A stretch of DNA of 64,000 bases from Macrostomum hystrix (taxonomy: Eukaryota; Platyhelminthes; Macrostomidae), in assembly GCA_950097015.1 (NCBI GenBank), contig CATNEN010000038.1, forward strand, positions 28,922,501 to 28,986,500. Reading direction: 5' to 3'. The position numbers were made by a program, and so were the translations under genes. Of the stretch, positions 44,700 through 57,165 are shown piece after piece. Every line of letters begins with the position of its first letter. Within the stretch, counting starts at the first letter, position 1. The notes under the pieces are model-generated. The model worked only from the letters and a program-made list of their open reading frames with translations. It had not been told where the DNA came from and did not search any database.

Positions 44700-46144
44700 A
44701 TTTTAATCGTGTATAATTTTCTGTATGAAAACAATGCGTACAGCTTTCAAAACCTAGCTTTAAAGCCTTTATATGTTAACAATTATTTCTCAAAATACAA
44801 CAAAGCTCAGTATTCTGTGAAGTTTCGTCTTAGGATCTAATCAAATTAAATTATTTTATTTAAGTTATCGGAAAAGCAGTAAACAAAGTTAAATTAATCT
44901 TTTGTTACTTAATATCCAGTTCTGTAAGGATAAACACCTTTAATTTATCTAATTAAATGTTGATTCCTTAAAATTAGATAATTGAGGTACACTTTGTGAT
45001 GCTTTGTTTTACTAACTTTAAAATTCGTGTATCACAGCCGGTACTTTTCGTAAAGTCTAGCAAACAATTATATAAACATAAATAACTTGTCAGCCTGATT
45101 CAGGGAATCTGGCTTTGTTTTATAGTGCTGAGTGATTTATATTTGTGGTTTATAAGATTTGCTTTTATATTCTATTACAGCTTACGGTGAGATTCTGTAG
45201 TTAATGCAAATATTTTCCTTGTCTGACCTACATTTGAGACTTATTACTGAAAATATGAGGATCAAAGCTCTACAGAAATATTTCACGATACTTTAGCTTA
45301 ATTTTCTTAAACTTACTTCATTCATAACTCCATGTGCCTCATATCCTGTGGTTACGTCAAAGAAATAAATACTGCAAGTATATATCTTCGGCCAAGTTCG
45401 GCCAATTCTGCATGTATGTGCATGTGTATGGAAATACAATTACAAATACTAATATTTTCCACGCAAAAAAGTATATAAAAATAAATATGTAGGAATCTAT
45501 GCTGAAAAATTGATCTGCATACATGCACAGCTATAAGTTTATTATTACTCAGCAAATGTGTGTTGGCCGGGTTTGTGTACAGTTGTATTCAACTCACATG
45601 CATGTACAACTAATAGTTCCGTTTGCACTGATTTCGGCTGCTGACATATGCTATTTTGTTGCCTTTGTACCCTAATTATCAATGAGAAAGTTTTTTTTCT
45701 AGCATTATAGTTAGTTATAGCCTTTTAATTCGACCGTAGAGAAAGAAAAAACAGATAGTATAAAAAAGAACAGTTGCTGTCATCGATCAAATTCCACTCG
45801 ACCTTTTTTCTGAAAATTTTACCCACCCATCCATTGTGCTAAAGTGTAGCGGTATACAATCAAGACGAGAAATCCACAATCAGCAGTACGTGTACATTCC
45901 TGTACAGGATTTGTGTTGCTTCCGACAAGAAGCATTAAGGAATGTTAATTTTCAACATTGGAACCTTTCAAAAAGCGCATAAAAACATACATACAGCTAG
46001 CAGTACACTTACATTGCATAATAATTGCGTTTGCTTGCAATAAGTTCTTCATTGGCCTACTATTCAGTACACGTCCTTTGACATTGCATGCATGTAACAT
46101 ATAGTAGCGATTTAAGTAATGCGAAAGCTAATGCATATTAAAAA
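44700..46144. other. AT-rich intergenic region
   Basis: Upstream of endophilin-B. I see no coding exon, structured RNA or repeat array here. The endophilin promoter should lie just right of 44699, but no motif stands out. Confidence 0.4.
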
Positions 46145-46326
46145 AAAATTTTATTAACTGCAAGAGGGCTGCGGGCAATGGTACACCACTTTGTAACTGT
46201 ATGACCTGCAGCCAGCGAGGAGGCTGTTCTGCCCATTTCTCTGACTCCAGAGCACAGATGCACGCAGATACCGTACGCAGGCACACGCTCACACAGTGTG
46301 TGCACTGCCCTGACTTTTTCATCGTC
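46145..46326 (-). mobile_element. SINE-1, truncated
   Basis: Minus-strand 3' half (GCAAGAGGGCTGCGGGCAAT to CTGACTTTTTCATCGTC). It sits head-to-head with the full plus-strand copy at 46360. Confidence 0.8.
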
Positions 46327-46359
46327 GATCTCATCTCGTGTAAGCTTTTTACTGTGCTT

Positions 46360-46726
46360 AGGCGGTCGGTGGGAGAGTGGTTATCGCGTTTGCCTCTCGC
46401 ACCACGGTCCCTAAGTTCGATTCCACGGCGAGGCCACATTTATTTGGGGCGCAGCCGCGGAGAGAAGGCTTGAGGGCTTGTCGTGCAATTTACGCCCTTG
46501 AGGGCCAACCTCCAAGGCACAGTGAAATATACACTGCCTGACGATGAGAAAGTCAGGGCAGATGTACACACCTGTGTGAGCGTGTGCCTGCGTACAGTAT
46601 CCGTGTGCGTGTGTGCTCAGGAGTCAGCGAAATGAGCAAAATTGCCTCCTCGCTGGCTGCGTGTCTAGTGTCACTAAATGATGTGCCAATGCCCGCAGCC
46701 CATCTGCAATTATTATTATTATTGTA
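46360..46726 (+). mobile_element. tRNA-derived SINE-1, full-length
   Basis: Full copy with A box (GGGAGAGTGGTTATCGCG), a canonical B box (AGTTCGATTCC), complete body and an (ATT)n tail ending at about 46726. It is the best-preserved tRNA-like head of the family in this window. Confidence 0.9.
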
Positions 46727-47200
46727 GTTAGCCTACGCGTGTTGAAACGAGGTTGAAACTAGCGGCAGCCCGCCCTCTGCTGTTGTCTATATGGTCGAAT
46801 TCCATAGATATGCACTGCGGGCGGACCGTGAAACGCGTTTCACGCCCGCTAACTACAACACCAATATTGATAGGCTGCTCGGGCTGAAACGAGGTGAAAC
46901 GCCTCGGCGATACGCGCCTCAACGTTTTATCTCGTTTCAGCCCTCTGCAGCCTATCAATATTGGAACTTTACCGGTTGGGTGCCGAGCAAGTTAATGGCG
47001 GTCGATCGAGGCGCCGAGATCGTAATCGCCATTAACTGCGAGGCAGCCAACCGGTAAAAGCATTATAAGGCTTCAGGCCATAGACAAATCAACTCCCCCT
47101 ATAACGCTATCTGGCGGCTGTCGGTCGACAAGCAACGGCGTTATAGGGGGAGTTGATTTGTCTATGGCCTGAAGCCTTATAATGCTTTTACCGGTTGGTA
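46727..47200. mobile_element. Nested fold-back (palindromic) element
   Basis: Three successive long hairpins. The stem at 46861-46964 has CCAATATTGATAGGCTGC pairing with its complement. The stem at 46969-47059 has TTTACCGGTTGG outside and GTTAATGGCG/CGCCATTAAC inside. The stem at 47058-47197 has arms of about 50 bp containing GCTTCAGGCCATAGACAAAT. A further imperfect inverted repeat with GAAACGAGG/GAAACGCG lies at 46735-46855. There is no coding capacity. The CCATAGACA motif is shared with the MITE at 1245-1640, so they may be relatives. Confidence 0.65.
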
Positions 47201-47526
47201 AAATACTTTAAATGATAATTAAAAGAAACAAATATAAGCGTCCAAATTTTGTCAGCTTCTGGCTCATGGCGGATTGGCGCAGTTTGTGCCATAGACATGC
47301 CATTATCGCTGAGTGATCGTTTATACCATAATACGTTGCTGAAGCCTTATAATGGTATATTATAGCTTTTTGCAGACCATTTGATCCTTCGAGCATTCGA
47401 TTTAATCCACAGTGGCAAAAGCCAAGCATTTCAGGCCAATTTTCACGTTGTCTATGGCCAAAAGTATGTAATAACTTTCTATACATAGTACATAGCTAAG
47501 GAATCATGACGATTCCTTCACCACAA

Positions 47527-47880
47527 GTTAGATTTTTGGATCACCTCTTAGTATAGTAAGGTCACCCGATAGTACGTAGGGTCACCCGATAGTAAGTAGG
47601 GTCACCTGTTAGTACGTAGGGTCACCTGTTAGTATGAAGGGTCACCTGTTAGTACGTAGGGTCACCTGTTAGTATGAAGGGTCACCTGTTAGTACGTAGG
47701 GTCACCTGTTAGTATGAAGGGTCACCTGTTAGTACGTAAGGGTCACCTATTAGTACGTAGGGTCACCTGTTAGTACGTAGGGTCACCTGTTAGTATGAAA
47801 GGTCACCTGTTAGTACGTAGGGTCACCTGTTAGGACTTAGGGTCACCTATTAGCACATTAGGTCACCTGTTAGATAGTAG
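47527..47880. repeat. 20-bp minisatellite
   Basis: About 17 copies of AGGGTCACCTGTTAGTACGT with a recurrent TATGA variant that alternates in the middle of the array. It shares TCACCTGTTAG with the array at 48228. Confidence 0.9.
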
Positions 47881-48227
47881 AATCTTCTATCTCTTTTAGA
47901 CATTCCTGACAAATTCGGAAAGTGAATAGCTATAGCGATTGCCAGCATTAATCACCGCAGGTGCAGCACAAATTTCTTAGGATGATAAGGCAGAGAATTT
48001 TTTGCTTTTGAAGCTTAACTGATCAAAGCTGAATTACGGGTGTCATTGATTAATTGCAGCTATATTTTCTTCCGTTTGCTCCAGCTGACATTGATAGTAA
48101 ATATATTTACCGTAAATTTTCAAATAATATTATTTCTTGAAGATAGTATATGCTCGTACTATAGTAACATAAGTAATGTTTGATAAGTCTGCTTCTATAA
48201 ATTGAGTACATGACCTGCTTCTACTTA

Positions 48228-48393
48228 ATCACCTGTTAGACAGTATAGGATCACCTGTTAGACAGTATAGGATCGCCTGTTAGACAGTATAGGATCACCT
48301 GTTAGACAGTATAGGATCACCTGTTAGACAGTATAGGATCACCTGTTAGACAGTATAGGATCGCCTGTTAGACAGTATAGGATCACCTGTAAA
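48228..48393. repeat. 22-bp minisatellite
   Basis: Seven copies of AGGATCACCTGTTAGACAGTAT. CACCTGTTAGACAGTA is the reverse complement of sequence at the right edge of the array at 1-328. Confidence 0.9.
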
Positions 48394-49054
48394 ACAGTTT
48401 TAAGAGCTTCACAGGTTTACAGATAGTTTTACAATTGCTAAAAGTCGTACATAAAAAATATGAGATTACATCAAGAAATGAAGACGTTATACAATTTTGG
48501 TGATTTGTTTTTGCATTAACATGCATACATAGCATTGTATTAATTTGTTTGACCTCTGTTAATTAGCTGAAAATTCGCATACTTACCTATGAGCACCACT
48601 GATTTGTTCTCTGATTATACGACAAAAAGTCAACTCCATCACGTGTACTGCGTTCTTTAAAAGCTATCATCTATACAGCATGGAACGATGTTTGAGTACT
48701 TGAGTTGTATATTCGACACTAAATAAATATGGCTAATGGAAATTGCGATTAGCTAGTCGAGAGATAAGGCAGGCGTGTGTACTCGTATATTAATTATGGA
48801 CTGAATAAAGCCGTTGAAATAATCATACTAGAGAATGAATCTAAAATGATTTATGAGTTATGACCCCATATGCTCAATAGCTCATATGCGAGTAAAAATA
48901 CACATATACGCGCTCGTATATATACTATACTGTGTGTATAGTATTATATAATCCTATAATCCTATAATACGAGTATAATACACGCATATAATCCTATACT
49001 GTATTTATCGTATTTATCACGTATACAGAATCCGAATATTGATATGTTAAAAAC

Positions 49055-49972
49055 AGGTGGGATGAGAAACACAGACATTTGGGATGAGGATAAGAGACAT
49101 TTGGGATGAGGATAAGAGACATTTGGGATGAGGATAAGAGACATTTGGGATGAGGATAAGAGACATTTGGGATGAGGATAAGAGACATTTGGGATGAGGA
49201 TAAGAGACATTTGGGATGAGGATAAGAGACATTTGGGATGAAGATAAGAGACATTTGGGATGAGGATTAGAGACATTTGGGATGAGGATAAGAGACATTT
49301 GGGATGAGGATAAGAGACATTTGGGATGAGGATAAGAGACATTTGGGATGAGGATAAGAGACATTTGGGATGAAGATAAGAGACATTTGGGATGAGGATA
49401 AGAGACATTTGGGATGAAGATAAGAGACATTTGGGATGAGGATTAGAGACAGTTGGGATGAGGATTAGAGACATTTGGGATGAGGATAAGAGGCAGTTTG
49501 GGATGAGGATTAGAGGCATTTGGGATGAGGATAAGAGACATTTGGGATGAGGATAAGAGACATTTGGGATGAGGATAAGAGACATTTGGGATGAAGATAA
49601 GAGACATTTGGGATGAGGATTAGAGACAGTTGGGATGAGGATTAGAGACATTTGGGATGAGGATAAGAGGCAGTTTGGGATGAGGATAAGAGACATTTGG
49701 GATGAGGATAAGAGACATTTGGGATGAGGATAAGAGACATTTGGGATGAGGATAAGAGACATTTGGGATGAAGATAAGAGACATTTGGGATGAGGATTAG
49801 AGACAGTTGGGATGAGGATTAGAGACATTTGGGATGAGGATAAGAGGCAGTTTGGGATGAGGATTAGAGGCAGTTTGGGATGAGGATAAAAGGCAGTTTG
49901 GGATGAGGATAAGAAGCACTTGGGATGAGGATTAGAGACAGTTTGGGATGAGGATTAGAGACAGTATATGGA
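49055..49972. repeat. 22-bp minisatellite array
   Basis: About 41 copies of GGGATGAGGATAAGAGACATTT with substitution variants (GAAGATAAG, GATTAGAGACAGTT) that recur in blocks, indicating segmental expansion. The long minus-strand open frames here are products of the repeat period. Confidence 0.95.
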
Positions 49973-51790
49973 AGTGGATTAGTGACTATTGAATCTCATA
50001 TAATAATGCACGTTTATCTGGAAAATAGAAAACTGTATTTTGAAAAAAGTAAAAAACAGATTACTTGAAGCCGTGACCAAAAAAAATTACTTACGAGCCT
50101 CAAACACGTAGATGTGTATGGGTTGCTTAAAATTTGAAAAACGCATTTTGCGAAAAAATGAGATTCCGTTAAGATAAGGAGCTACTATAGGATTGTTACC
50201 AGACGAACGATCCTTATCTTTGATTACGTAATCGTAATAGTTTTCAGACTGCGGCCGTTGTAAACGGCACTAATTCTCTCTATGTCCAAAATTAAGAAAC
50301 TGCATTATGTAAAAAAGCATTAAAAAACAGCCCATGAATTTTCTAATTTTTCGAAATGTTTGAAATTGCTCGACTGAATAACCCGCGCCTCTCGGAATAC
50401 AGAAGTTTTCCTCATTATAATGCGTCTCTTTTTATTCATAGAAATAAAATTAAAACAATAATAAAAATAACTTTAAAACTTATTTATAGGTTAGGTACTG
50501 TATTTATTTCAGTGTCGAATTTCTTAACTAGATTTTCTAAAGAAAATTAAAGCATATTGTTATAGTAAGCAAATCGAATTTTTCACATTTATTTGCTTAT
50601 TTGAAGCGTGATGCTCGTTTCGGAAAATCTCAACACCGGAGTATAAATAGCAAGCAAAGGCTTTTTGTAAATAAAATAATGAATTAAACAACTAATTGCA
50701 AGTGCATAATTTTTTTCTATTAATCTAATATTAACATGTGGGTGTCTTTGCATTCAATGAAAATCAAAAAAGCAACTTGAGAAGCGAAAATATCTGTCGT
50801 CTTAAACAAAATTAGGAAAACGAATTTCATTTTTGTACTTATATTTAACGATGCGAATTCAGTAAATCAGTTTGTATGTTAAAACATTTGTTATAGTTAT
50901 TCTTTTTTATAACAGTATTAGCATAATTAATATAAAAACTCTCGTAAGGTTGTTTCAAAAGACAGTCTTAATTAAGAACGTGAAAAAATAATTTTGTGCT
51001 GCTATTGATAACTTTTAGCACTTTAAGCACTTAAATGTTTTTTAATTGCACACATGACTACTTTAGCTATATGTATTTATTGGTTTTCATTTTTAAGATT
51101 ACCTTGTGTGCACACTTGCAAAAAATAGTGCAGAAATTTGATTAAAATTTTAAGACATTAAAATTTCTGCGAGAAGAAGCTGATAAAAAAATAATATGCT
51201 TTATAATATGGATTGTTTAACTGCCCATTGTCACTTGCTTTGTTAGTGATAAAACGAGTTGGTCTATATGAATATGCGCATACGACACCGTGAAGATTGG
51301 GGTAATTATTATGTAATTACTCGTAGATTTCTCAGAAATCGCTAAATAAGTTTTAAGCAAGCGCAAAAATATTTCGTTTTAGTACATTTTTGTTATAAAT
51401 AACTATAAGCTACACCAATATGCAGTTAAACAAAAAATGCCAAGCTATCGTTCTGAACAGTGTTTTTTGAAACGCGGTGACAAATAATTTATGATTTGTA
51501 ACGAATTTTGTATTAGCCATGCATTATACAGAGTTGCAAAGCGCTATCAAATACCTTGCGCGGCCAACAGGTCGGCGCTAGTCGATTAGCTCATTGTACA
51601 AAGCTTTAGCTTAGCAGAGGAGAGCCACTTTTGGTTCAGGAAGTAAATGAATTGGAAGAGAGTCAATGATAATTTGGATGGGGTAAAAGATAATATGGAA
51701 GTTATAATGGAGGGAGAAGAAGAAGAAGATGAACAAAGACTGGAATGGTGAATTCGATATTCTGATAGCTAATAAAATGACTGCAGATTT
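49973..51790. other. AT-rich intergenic region
   Basis: No gene, RNA or repeat array recognised. A possible AATAAA signal for kindlin lies at the right edge on the minus strand (51797-51792), about 150 nt past its stop. Confidence 0.4.
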
Positions 51791-51946
51791 TTTTATTAAA
51801 ATTTGTGACAAGCAGACTAAACAAAATTAATAAAATAATGAATATTGTGAAGAATCACATGTGAGACTTACAAGTACAAAAGCAATGAACAATAAATAAT
51901 ATCAAATTTACAATCAGCTGTTGCGAATAGCTAGGCTAGCGCGACA

Positions 51947-54900
51947 TCAAGCATGATGATCTCGACTGCAGGTCAGTCGGTGAAACATCTGCTCGTTGAT
52001 CTCCTGACTGCGGTCCGGCTTTCTCAGGCTCAAGAACACGTAGCCGCCAATCATCTCGGCGAGGGTCTTGCAAACGGACAGTCGGGAGGCGAAGAACGGA
52101 CTTGGTGTCAGGGTCATCTCGTGCGGCGGGCGGTTGAGGCACACTCGCAGGCTCATCACTTCCCAGTTGACTGTCCACGAACTCAGCTCCTATAGTTTTC
52201 AATTTTGAATCGGAAAAGAATGATAATACTGATAAAAGATTACACCTGTACTGTTACGGCGGTTCAGTCCATGGACTGGGCCGTAACGCCAAACCCGCCC
52301 TCTCATTTACCCCAGCAACAATTGTACCAGTGAAGGACACAAATTGGTCTAGTGCAATCGGGAATCGAACCCCCGACTTTCAAGCCGTGATTCCGACGCT
52401 CTACTCGCTAGGCTAAAATCCCCGCTAGTAGCTATACAAATAATTGCACAATTAAGTCACCTGTGCCTTGAAAAAGCAGTAGCTACCTGGAGCTAATACT
52501 CACGAGACAATTGTTTCAGTCTCAGTGTCTCGATGTCGCCATATAGCCAATGCATGTTGCACGACTTTACCTGCAGCACTCCAGTGGACTTTTTGCAATA
52601 CCTTATGCTATATATACGTAGCTAATAAAATAATTTGCAGTAGGGCAGTGGGTATTTTACCACACAAAATGTAGGTCCACAGTCTACCCGCCAGCACCGA
52701 CAAAATTAACTCCCTGAACCCCAATGTCTATCTGTACAAGGACGCAGAAAAAGCATCTCTTCTGATGTACCCGCCCCGTATCACATTTCAGTCACTCACC
52801 TGATAGCGCCAAGTGTTCAGTATATCTCCAGTCTGCGTGTCTAGTCGCATTATCCGATTGAAAGCGACACCAAATAATTCCTCGTGATCTTTTCTTCTCT
52901 CCTTTTTGAATTCGCTGAACGTCATCGGTTTGGAGCGCGACTCGACGTATTGGACAACGAAGTAGGCGACACCGTGCATAGGCAGCCGCTGCCAGGTGCG
53001 AATGTACTCAAGCTTGGACTCTAGCAGGTTCAGTGTGCGCACGTTGGAATGCCGCTCCAGGATTCCCTGCGAATTAGGTTTTTGTGAATTGGGAAGACCG
53101 TGGATATTTCGAATATCCACATTTTTCTTTTCACTGTATCTCCAAAAATGTTCGTTTGGGGGCTATCGTAAAGTAGGCAGTGGGCATTTGAAATACCCCC
53201 GTGGAGTTTCCCCAGGGGGAAAATAGCGAGGTCTTTCCTCTGTTGAGGCATTGTAGCTAGATATGGGTTCAAAACTTTTGCTAGGGCCGACCAACGCCAC
53301 CAAACACTCATATTGGATATCCGATAGACTGTACAATAGTCTAGAATAAATTATAGCTCAGTATGGCTAGAGCATCGAACTTTTGACTGATGGGTTTAGA
53401 GTTCGAATCTCGGCAAGAGGAAAAAATGTGTCCTATAAATGAGACTCTTGTACGACTTGTAAGACTATTATTGGAACTTAGTGGGCGTTGTAAGCATAAA
53501 TTTACCGTAAAACATAAAAAATGTCGCCCATCATCAGCATACCATAAAGCACCTCTGCTTCCTGACTCACCTGCAGCAGCGCTCGGCTCTTGTGCTTCTT
53601 CAAACATCTGGCGGCGACAAAGTCGGCCACATCAATGCTGGGCATGCTGTCCACAGTGAGCATCGGCTGCGGTCTCGGCGCCTGCATGTCTAGCCGGGCA
53701 AGAGTCTCCTTGAGCTCGCTGTCGAACAGATTCTTGCTAGCCAGAGTTTTGCCACGCGAGGCCAAAGAAATGGCGGCCACCCACTGAGCGTACTGGTCCT
53801 TGGTCTCGCAGCGCAGCCAGACCTCCTGCATCAGGCCCGCTGGCGTCAGAATGAACAGTCGAATGCCGAACTTCCTGGTGGTCATGTTCAAATCTGGCAC
53901 AACTTCCGCATTCTTCAAGTTGAAGGACTCGCTGAAGCCAGTCATGTTACTGGCCGCTGCCTGATCTGCATAAAGGTAGAGAGTTGTGTCCCGCAGCGCA
54001 AAGAAGTATCGCTTGTAGTTCTTGAGTGTAAAGCGCTTCGGCTTAAAAAACTTTAAATAGCCTGACAGTTCCGGAATTTCGCGCACCTCCGGTAGCTTCT
54101 GCTGTTGCACGGGAGGTGACTGCTGCTGCGACTGCTGTCGCGACAGATTTCCAATACCGTAGGGCGTGTCGGACATCAGCGACATCTCCAGGTCTGCCAG
54201 AGCAGCGTCTATTTCATCGTCGGCTGCAGTGTCTTCATCGGCAGCTGCAGCAGCTGCACCTGAAGCTGGACTCGAGGATGAACTTGTAGCCTTTTGCGGA
54301 TCATTGGCCTGTAGGTGAGCCTGAAGCTGCAGAGCCGCCAATAGCAGCATCTCCTCATCAGTGCACTCGATCTCCTCCGTCAGCAACGACCACTTGACCT
54401 GCTCGTAGATCTGGTTGATCCTAATAGCGTCATACTTGATGTTCAAATCGTAGAACGCGAAGTACTTGAAGCGCAGCAGCAGCTCCTCTTCGCAGCCTGG
54501 CCGAACGCCCTGCTCCATGAGCGACTTCGATGAATCTAGCCAAGTTACAGACAGTTGAGCTCGATCGATGTTACTTCGCAGTCTCTGGAGGCCTCTCTCT
54601 TCCAGAGCCGTCTGCAGCGGAACATGTGGACTGTTGGCTAGGCAGCTCTCGTCAGCGCCTTCAAAAGCCAGCGAGTTGATGGACATCGGTGACATGAGGC
54701 TGGCTAGACCCGGATCTCCCAGCCGCGGACTGCCGGGTGACCGGATCAAGCTGTCAGTGCCGTTGCCGTACGGTGAAGTGGCACCAATCACTGAGGAGGG
54801 CGGCTTCGGCACGAGAGGATTGAAAGCGTCACTTCGTCGATTATTCGATAGGCGCTTGCGAGAGTCCAGAGTGTCACTGCCGCCGTTCCTGTTCATAGAG

Positions 54901-55424
54901 CGCGACCGTCGCATGCTGCTAAATCGGCTTGACTTCGCTGTCCCGGTGCTGTATGCGTAGCCATCTCCGTAGCCGGCCTGGGCAGCCAGCCCGAATGCCG
55001 TCGTGTCTAGGCGTCGCTTTAATGACAACTCCTCCGGGTGACGAATGCCGAGGTCTTTGCAGATGCCCATCACCACGCTGAAGACAGTCTGGGCGAAGTT
55101 GACTCGCAGCTCCTTCTCCTGAAGGTCTGGTAGCTGCAGCCGGAGCCAGTTGTGCATGCGGTGGAACTCCAGCTTTGCATCCGCCTGTACGCCGTTCTGG
55201 TCGAGAGTTTGCCGCGTCTTCAGCAGCCAGCAGTTGCGCTCGGGCCACCAGAGGCCGTGATCCGACCAGTCCAGCTTGACATCGATGGCCTCCACCAGTT
55301 TGAGCATGACGCCGCCAACGTGGGTTTCACCGGAGACCCGAATCCGCTTTGTAACCTGCAGGTCCTCGACTAGGATTGTTAACTCCCAGCTGCCGTCAAC
55401 GTAGATGCCGTGACCGAGGTCCAT
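51947..55424 (-). CDS. FERMT: Kindlin / fermitin family integrin co-activator
   Basis: Three exons (55424-53571, 53066-52800, 52189-51947), all phase 0 with GT..AG junctions, giving 787 residues. Kindlins bind integrin beta tails and PIP2 and work with talin to activate integrins at cell-matrix adhesions. The F0 domain (about 8-105) has GDxW-like GSWELTILVEDL, GGVMLKLVEAIDVKLDWSDH and WWPERNCWLLKTRQTLDQNG. F1 and an acidic/Ala-rich linker follow. A PH domain (about 448-558) splits F2 and includes SGYLKFFKPK and KDQYAQWVAAIS. F3 (619-787) begins GILERHSNVRTL and ends IGGYVFLSL. The protein is longer than the roughly 680 residues of vertebrate kindlins, because of the low-complexity linkers. 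In F3 the usual Gln-Trp pair contacting integrin reads Ser-Trp (ELSSWTVNWEV), at the start of exon 3. Intron 1 contains a tRNA-Lys-like relic and intron 2 a SINE-2. Confidence 0.95.
52262..52424 (-). mobile_element. SINE-2, tRNA-derived, in kindlin intron 2
   Basis: Minus-strand tRNA-like head (A box TAGCCTAGCGAGTAGAGC, B box GGGGTTCGATTCC) with a shortened body ending at the CAGTCCATGGACTGGG block. It lies in the same orientation as kindlin. Confidence 0.75.
53347..53420 (+). other. Degenerate tRNA-Lys-like sequence in kindlin intron 1
   Basis: TAGCTCAGTATGGCTAGAGC forms a good D arm, the CTTTTGA loop would present anticodon UUU, and AGAGTTCGAATCTC forms a T arm. The anticodon stem pairs poorly and the acceptor arms do not pair, so this looks like a tRNA relic or SINE head and not a working tRNA gene. 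Confidence 0.5.
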
Positions 55425-57165
55425 TGTGTTGAGCTCTCTTGTTTTGACAAATAAGAACAGTCGCTAATCGTTGTGTCGCCGTGCAAAATGTTCTATTGTT
55501 GTCTAGTCTTGACGAATAATATATTTATTTAGCTTGGCTTAGTAGACTTCATTCCTGTGTTACTTATTGATTATTGGCTGTAGTTATAATTTGTCTGAGC
55601 CACTCTGCTACACGGTCACGCTAAGCAGTCGCACACAAGCAAACTGCTAAAACAGCTAAAAAATGCAGCGGAAGTAGGTACTCCTATTGATCTCTCTCTC
55701 GCTCTCTTTCTCCAGGGCAAAACGGCACGCGTATTTTCAAGTTTGCCTTTAGCCCCCTCTTTTTCCAGGGAGTGTGCGTGGCTTGAGCTATGCGTATGTC
55801 TCTCTTGTATTGCGAGTGCTTGCCGGTTCTTTTGTGACAGGCCTGAGTTTGTCGTATTATTACACACACTTGGCTCTCTTCCTCTCTCTCTACTCTCTAC
55901 ACCGTTTCTCTCTGTTAAACTCAAACGTACACTGCTACAGCAGGGAGGTGCTTGGATCGCGTCTCTCTCTTTCTCTCTGTGTTTTATGCCTCTTCTGCTT
56001 TTTTTACGAGCACGCAAATTGGGGTGGGTCAAGAGAGTGGAGTGGATGCCCCTATAAAGCACCCAAGGTCCCTTAATAAGGTAACGGCTCTTGTGCTGTG
56101 TGTGTGGGCCGGGTCCAACCAATCCGTTCTGACTTGAAGATTGGGCAGCCGGAGGGGGGGTCGGAACGAGGGGAATCCTCATTTTTTAGTGTACGCGCTT
56201 TCCCCATGCCCCGGCCAGTTTTGTGGCGCCTCCCCAGTCTGCAGCCTCCGTGAGGAGGGAGGTGGGCGATAGATAAGATGCGGAGAGAGAAATGTGCGGT
56301 AGAAGGTGAAGAGGAAGTTGTTCACCTCATCTGTCTGGGCCTGGCCCCTCCTATACTGCCGGGTGGGGCTCGGTGGAGGGGACGAAAAAATCCCCACATT
56401 TTTACTGTACTTTGCTAGAGGGAGGAGACTAGAAGTTCCGTATCTATACTAGACCTATTCTCCCATGGGAATAATATGGGAGTGCAGCCCTGGAGACAGG
56501 CAGTTATGGATACAAATGCAGATAGACAGATAGACAGGGTGAAGCAGAAGGATGCAAGGAAAGATGGAAGTGTGAAAGGCAGAAAGAATCATTGGGGATT
56601 AGGATAGGTTCGCCCTATCTCCCCTTTTCTCTGTCTCTGTCTGTGTCGATTTCTATCCGGATGAAAAAACTAGGCCACTTTACTTGGTCCTAAACCATTC
56701 CTGTTCTTGCCGCTTAAAACATTTGCCTTCTGTTTAAGCCTCGCATTTTTCGCTCTCTCTCTCTGTGTGTGTAATCTTCCTCGGAACTGTCAGTTGCCAA
56801 GTGACCGACCAAATGGCATGCGGGCTTGCACCGAATTAGCGAGGGGGGAAATTGACCAGCACAGAAAGTTGTGCTACCAAAAAACTTTTGTTTGTATCTA
56901 AGAACCCGCTGCATCCATGTTGCAACCAAGCATCTCTATCCCTTATTCACTTACAACAAGGATTGGGTATATTATGGCCTAGTTGCTGAATCTGAATTCT
57001 GCAATGGCCTCACTAAATTCTTCTGACTTTATTGTATCCATTCCACTTCATCTTTTTGCCTAGCTTTCTAAAATATATCCACAGGCTTTTATTCGCCATT
57101 ATCAATTATATTCGCATGATAAACAGAAAAAATGAGGTTCTACTTTTACTTGCTTAGACCTAGCT
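55425..57165. other. Kindlin 5' flank, pyrimidine-rich
   Basis: No exon recognised. The stretch at about 55690-55990 is strongly CT/TCTC-biased, and 56500-56640 and 56740-56770 carry further GATA- and CT-type simple sequence. Open frames in this part are low-complexity by-products. Confidence 0.4.

Noticed and set aside
48962-49828. Minus-strand frames encoding MSLILIPNVSYPHPKCLLSS repeats
   Set aside because: Produced by a 22-bp minisatellite read in all three frames; three overlapping frames show the same peptide in different registers.
51611-51811. 66-codon minus-strand frame past the kindlin stop
   Set aside because: Low complexity, AT-rich, and overlaps the likely kindlin 3' UTR.
55616-56182. 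188-codon minus-strand frame upstream of kindlin
   Set aside because: It lies in CT-biased simple sequence, with no domain and with overlapping open frames on both strands.
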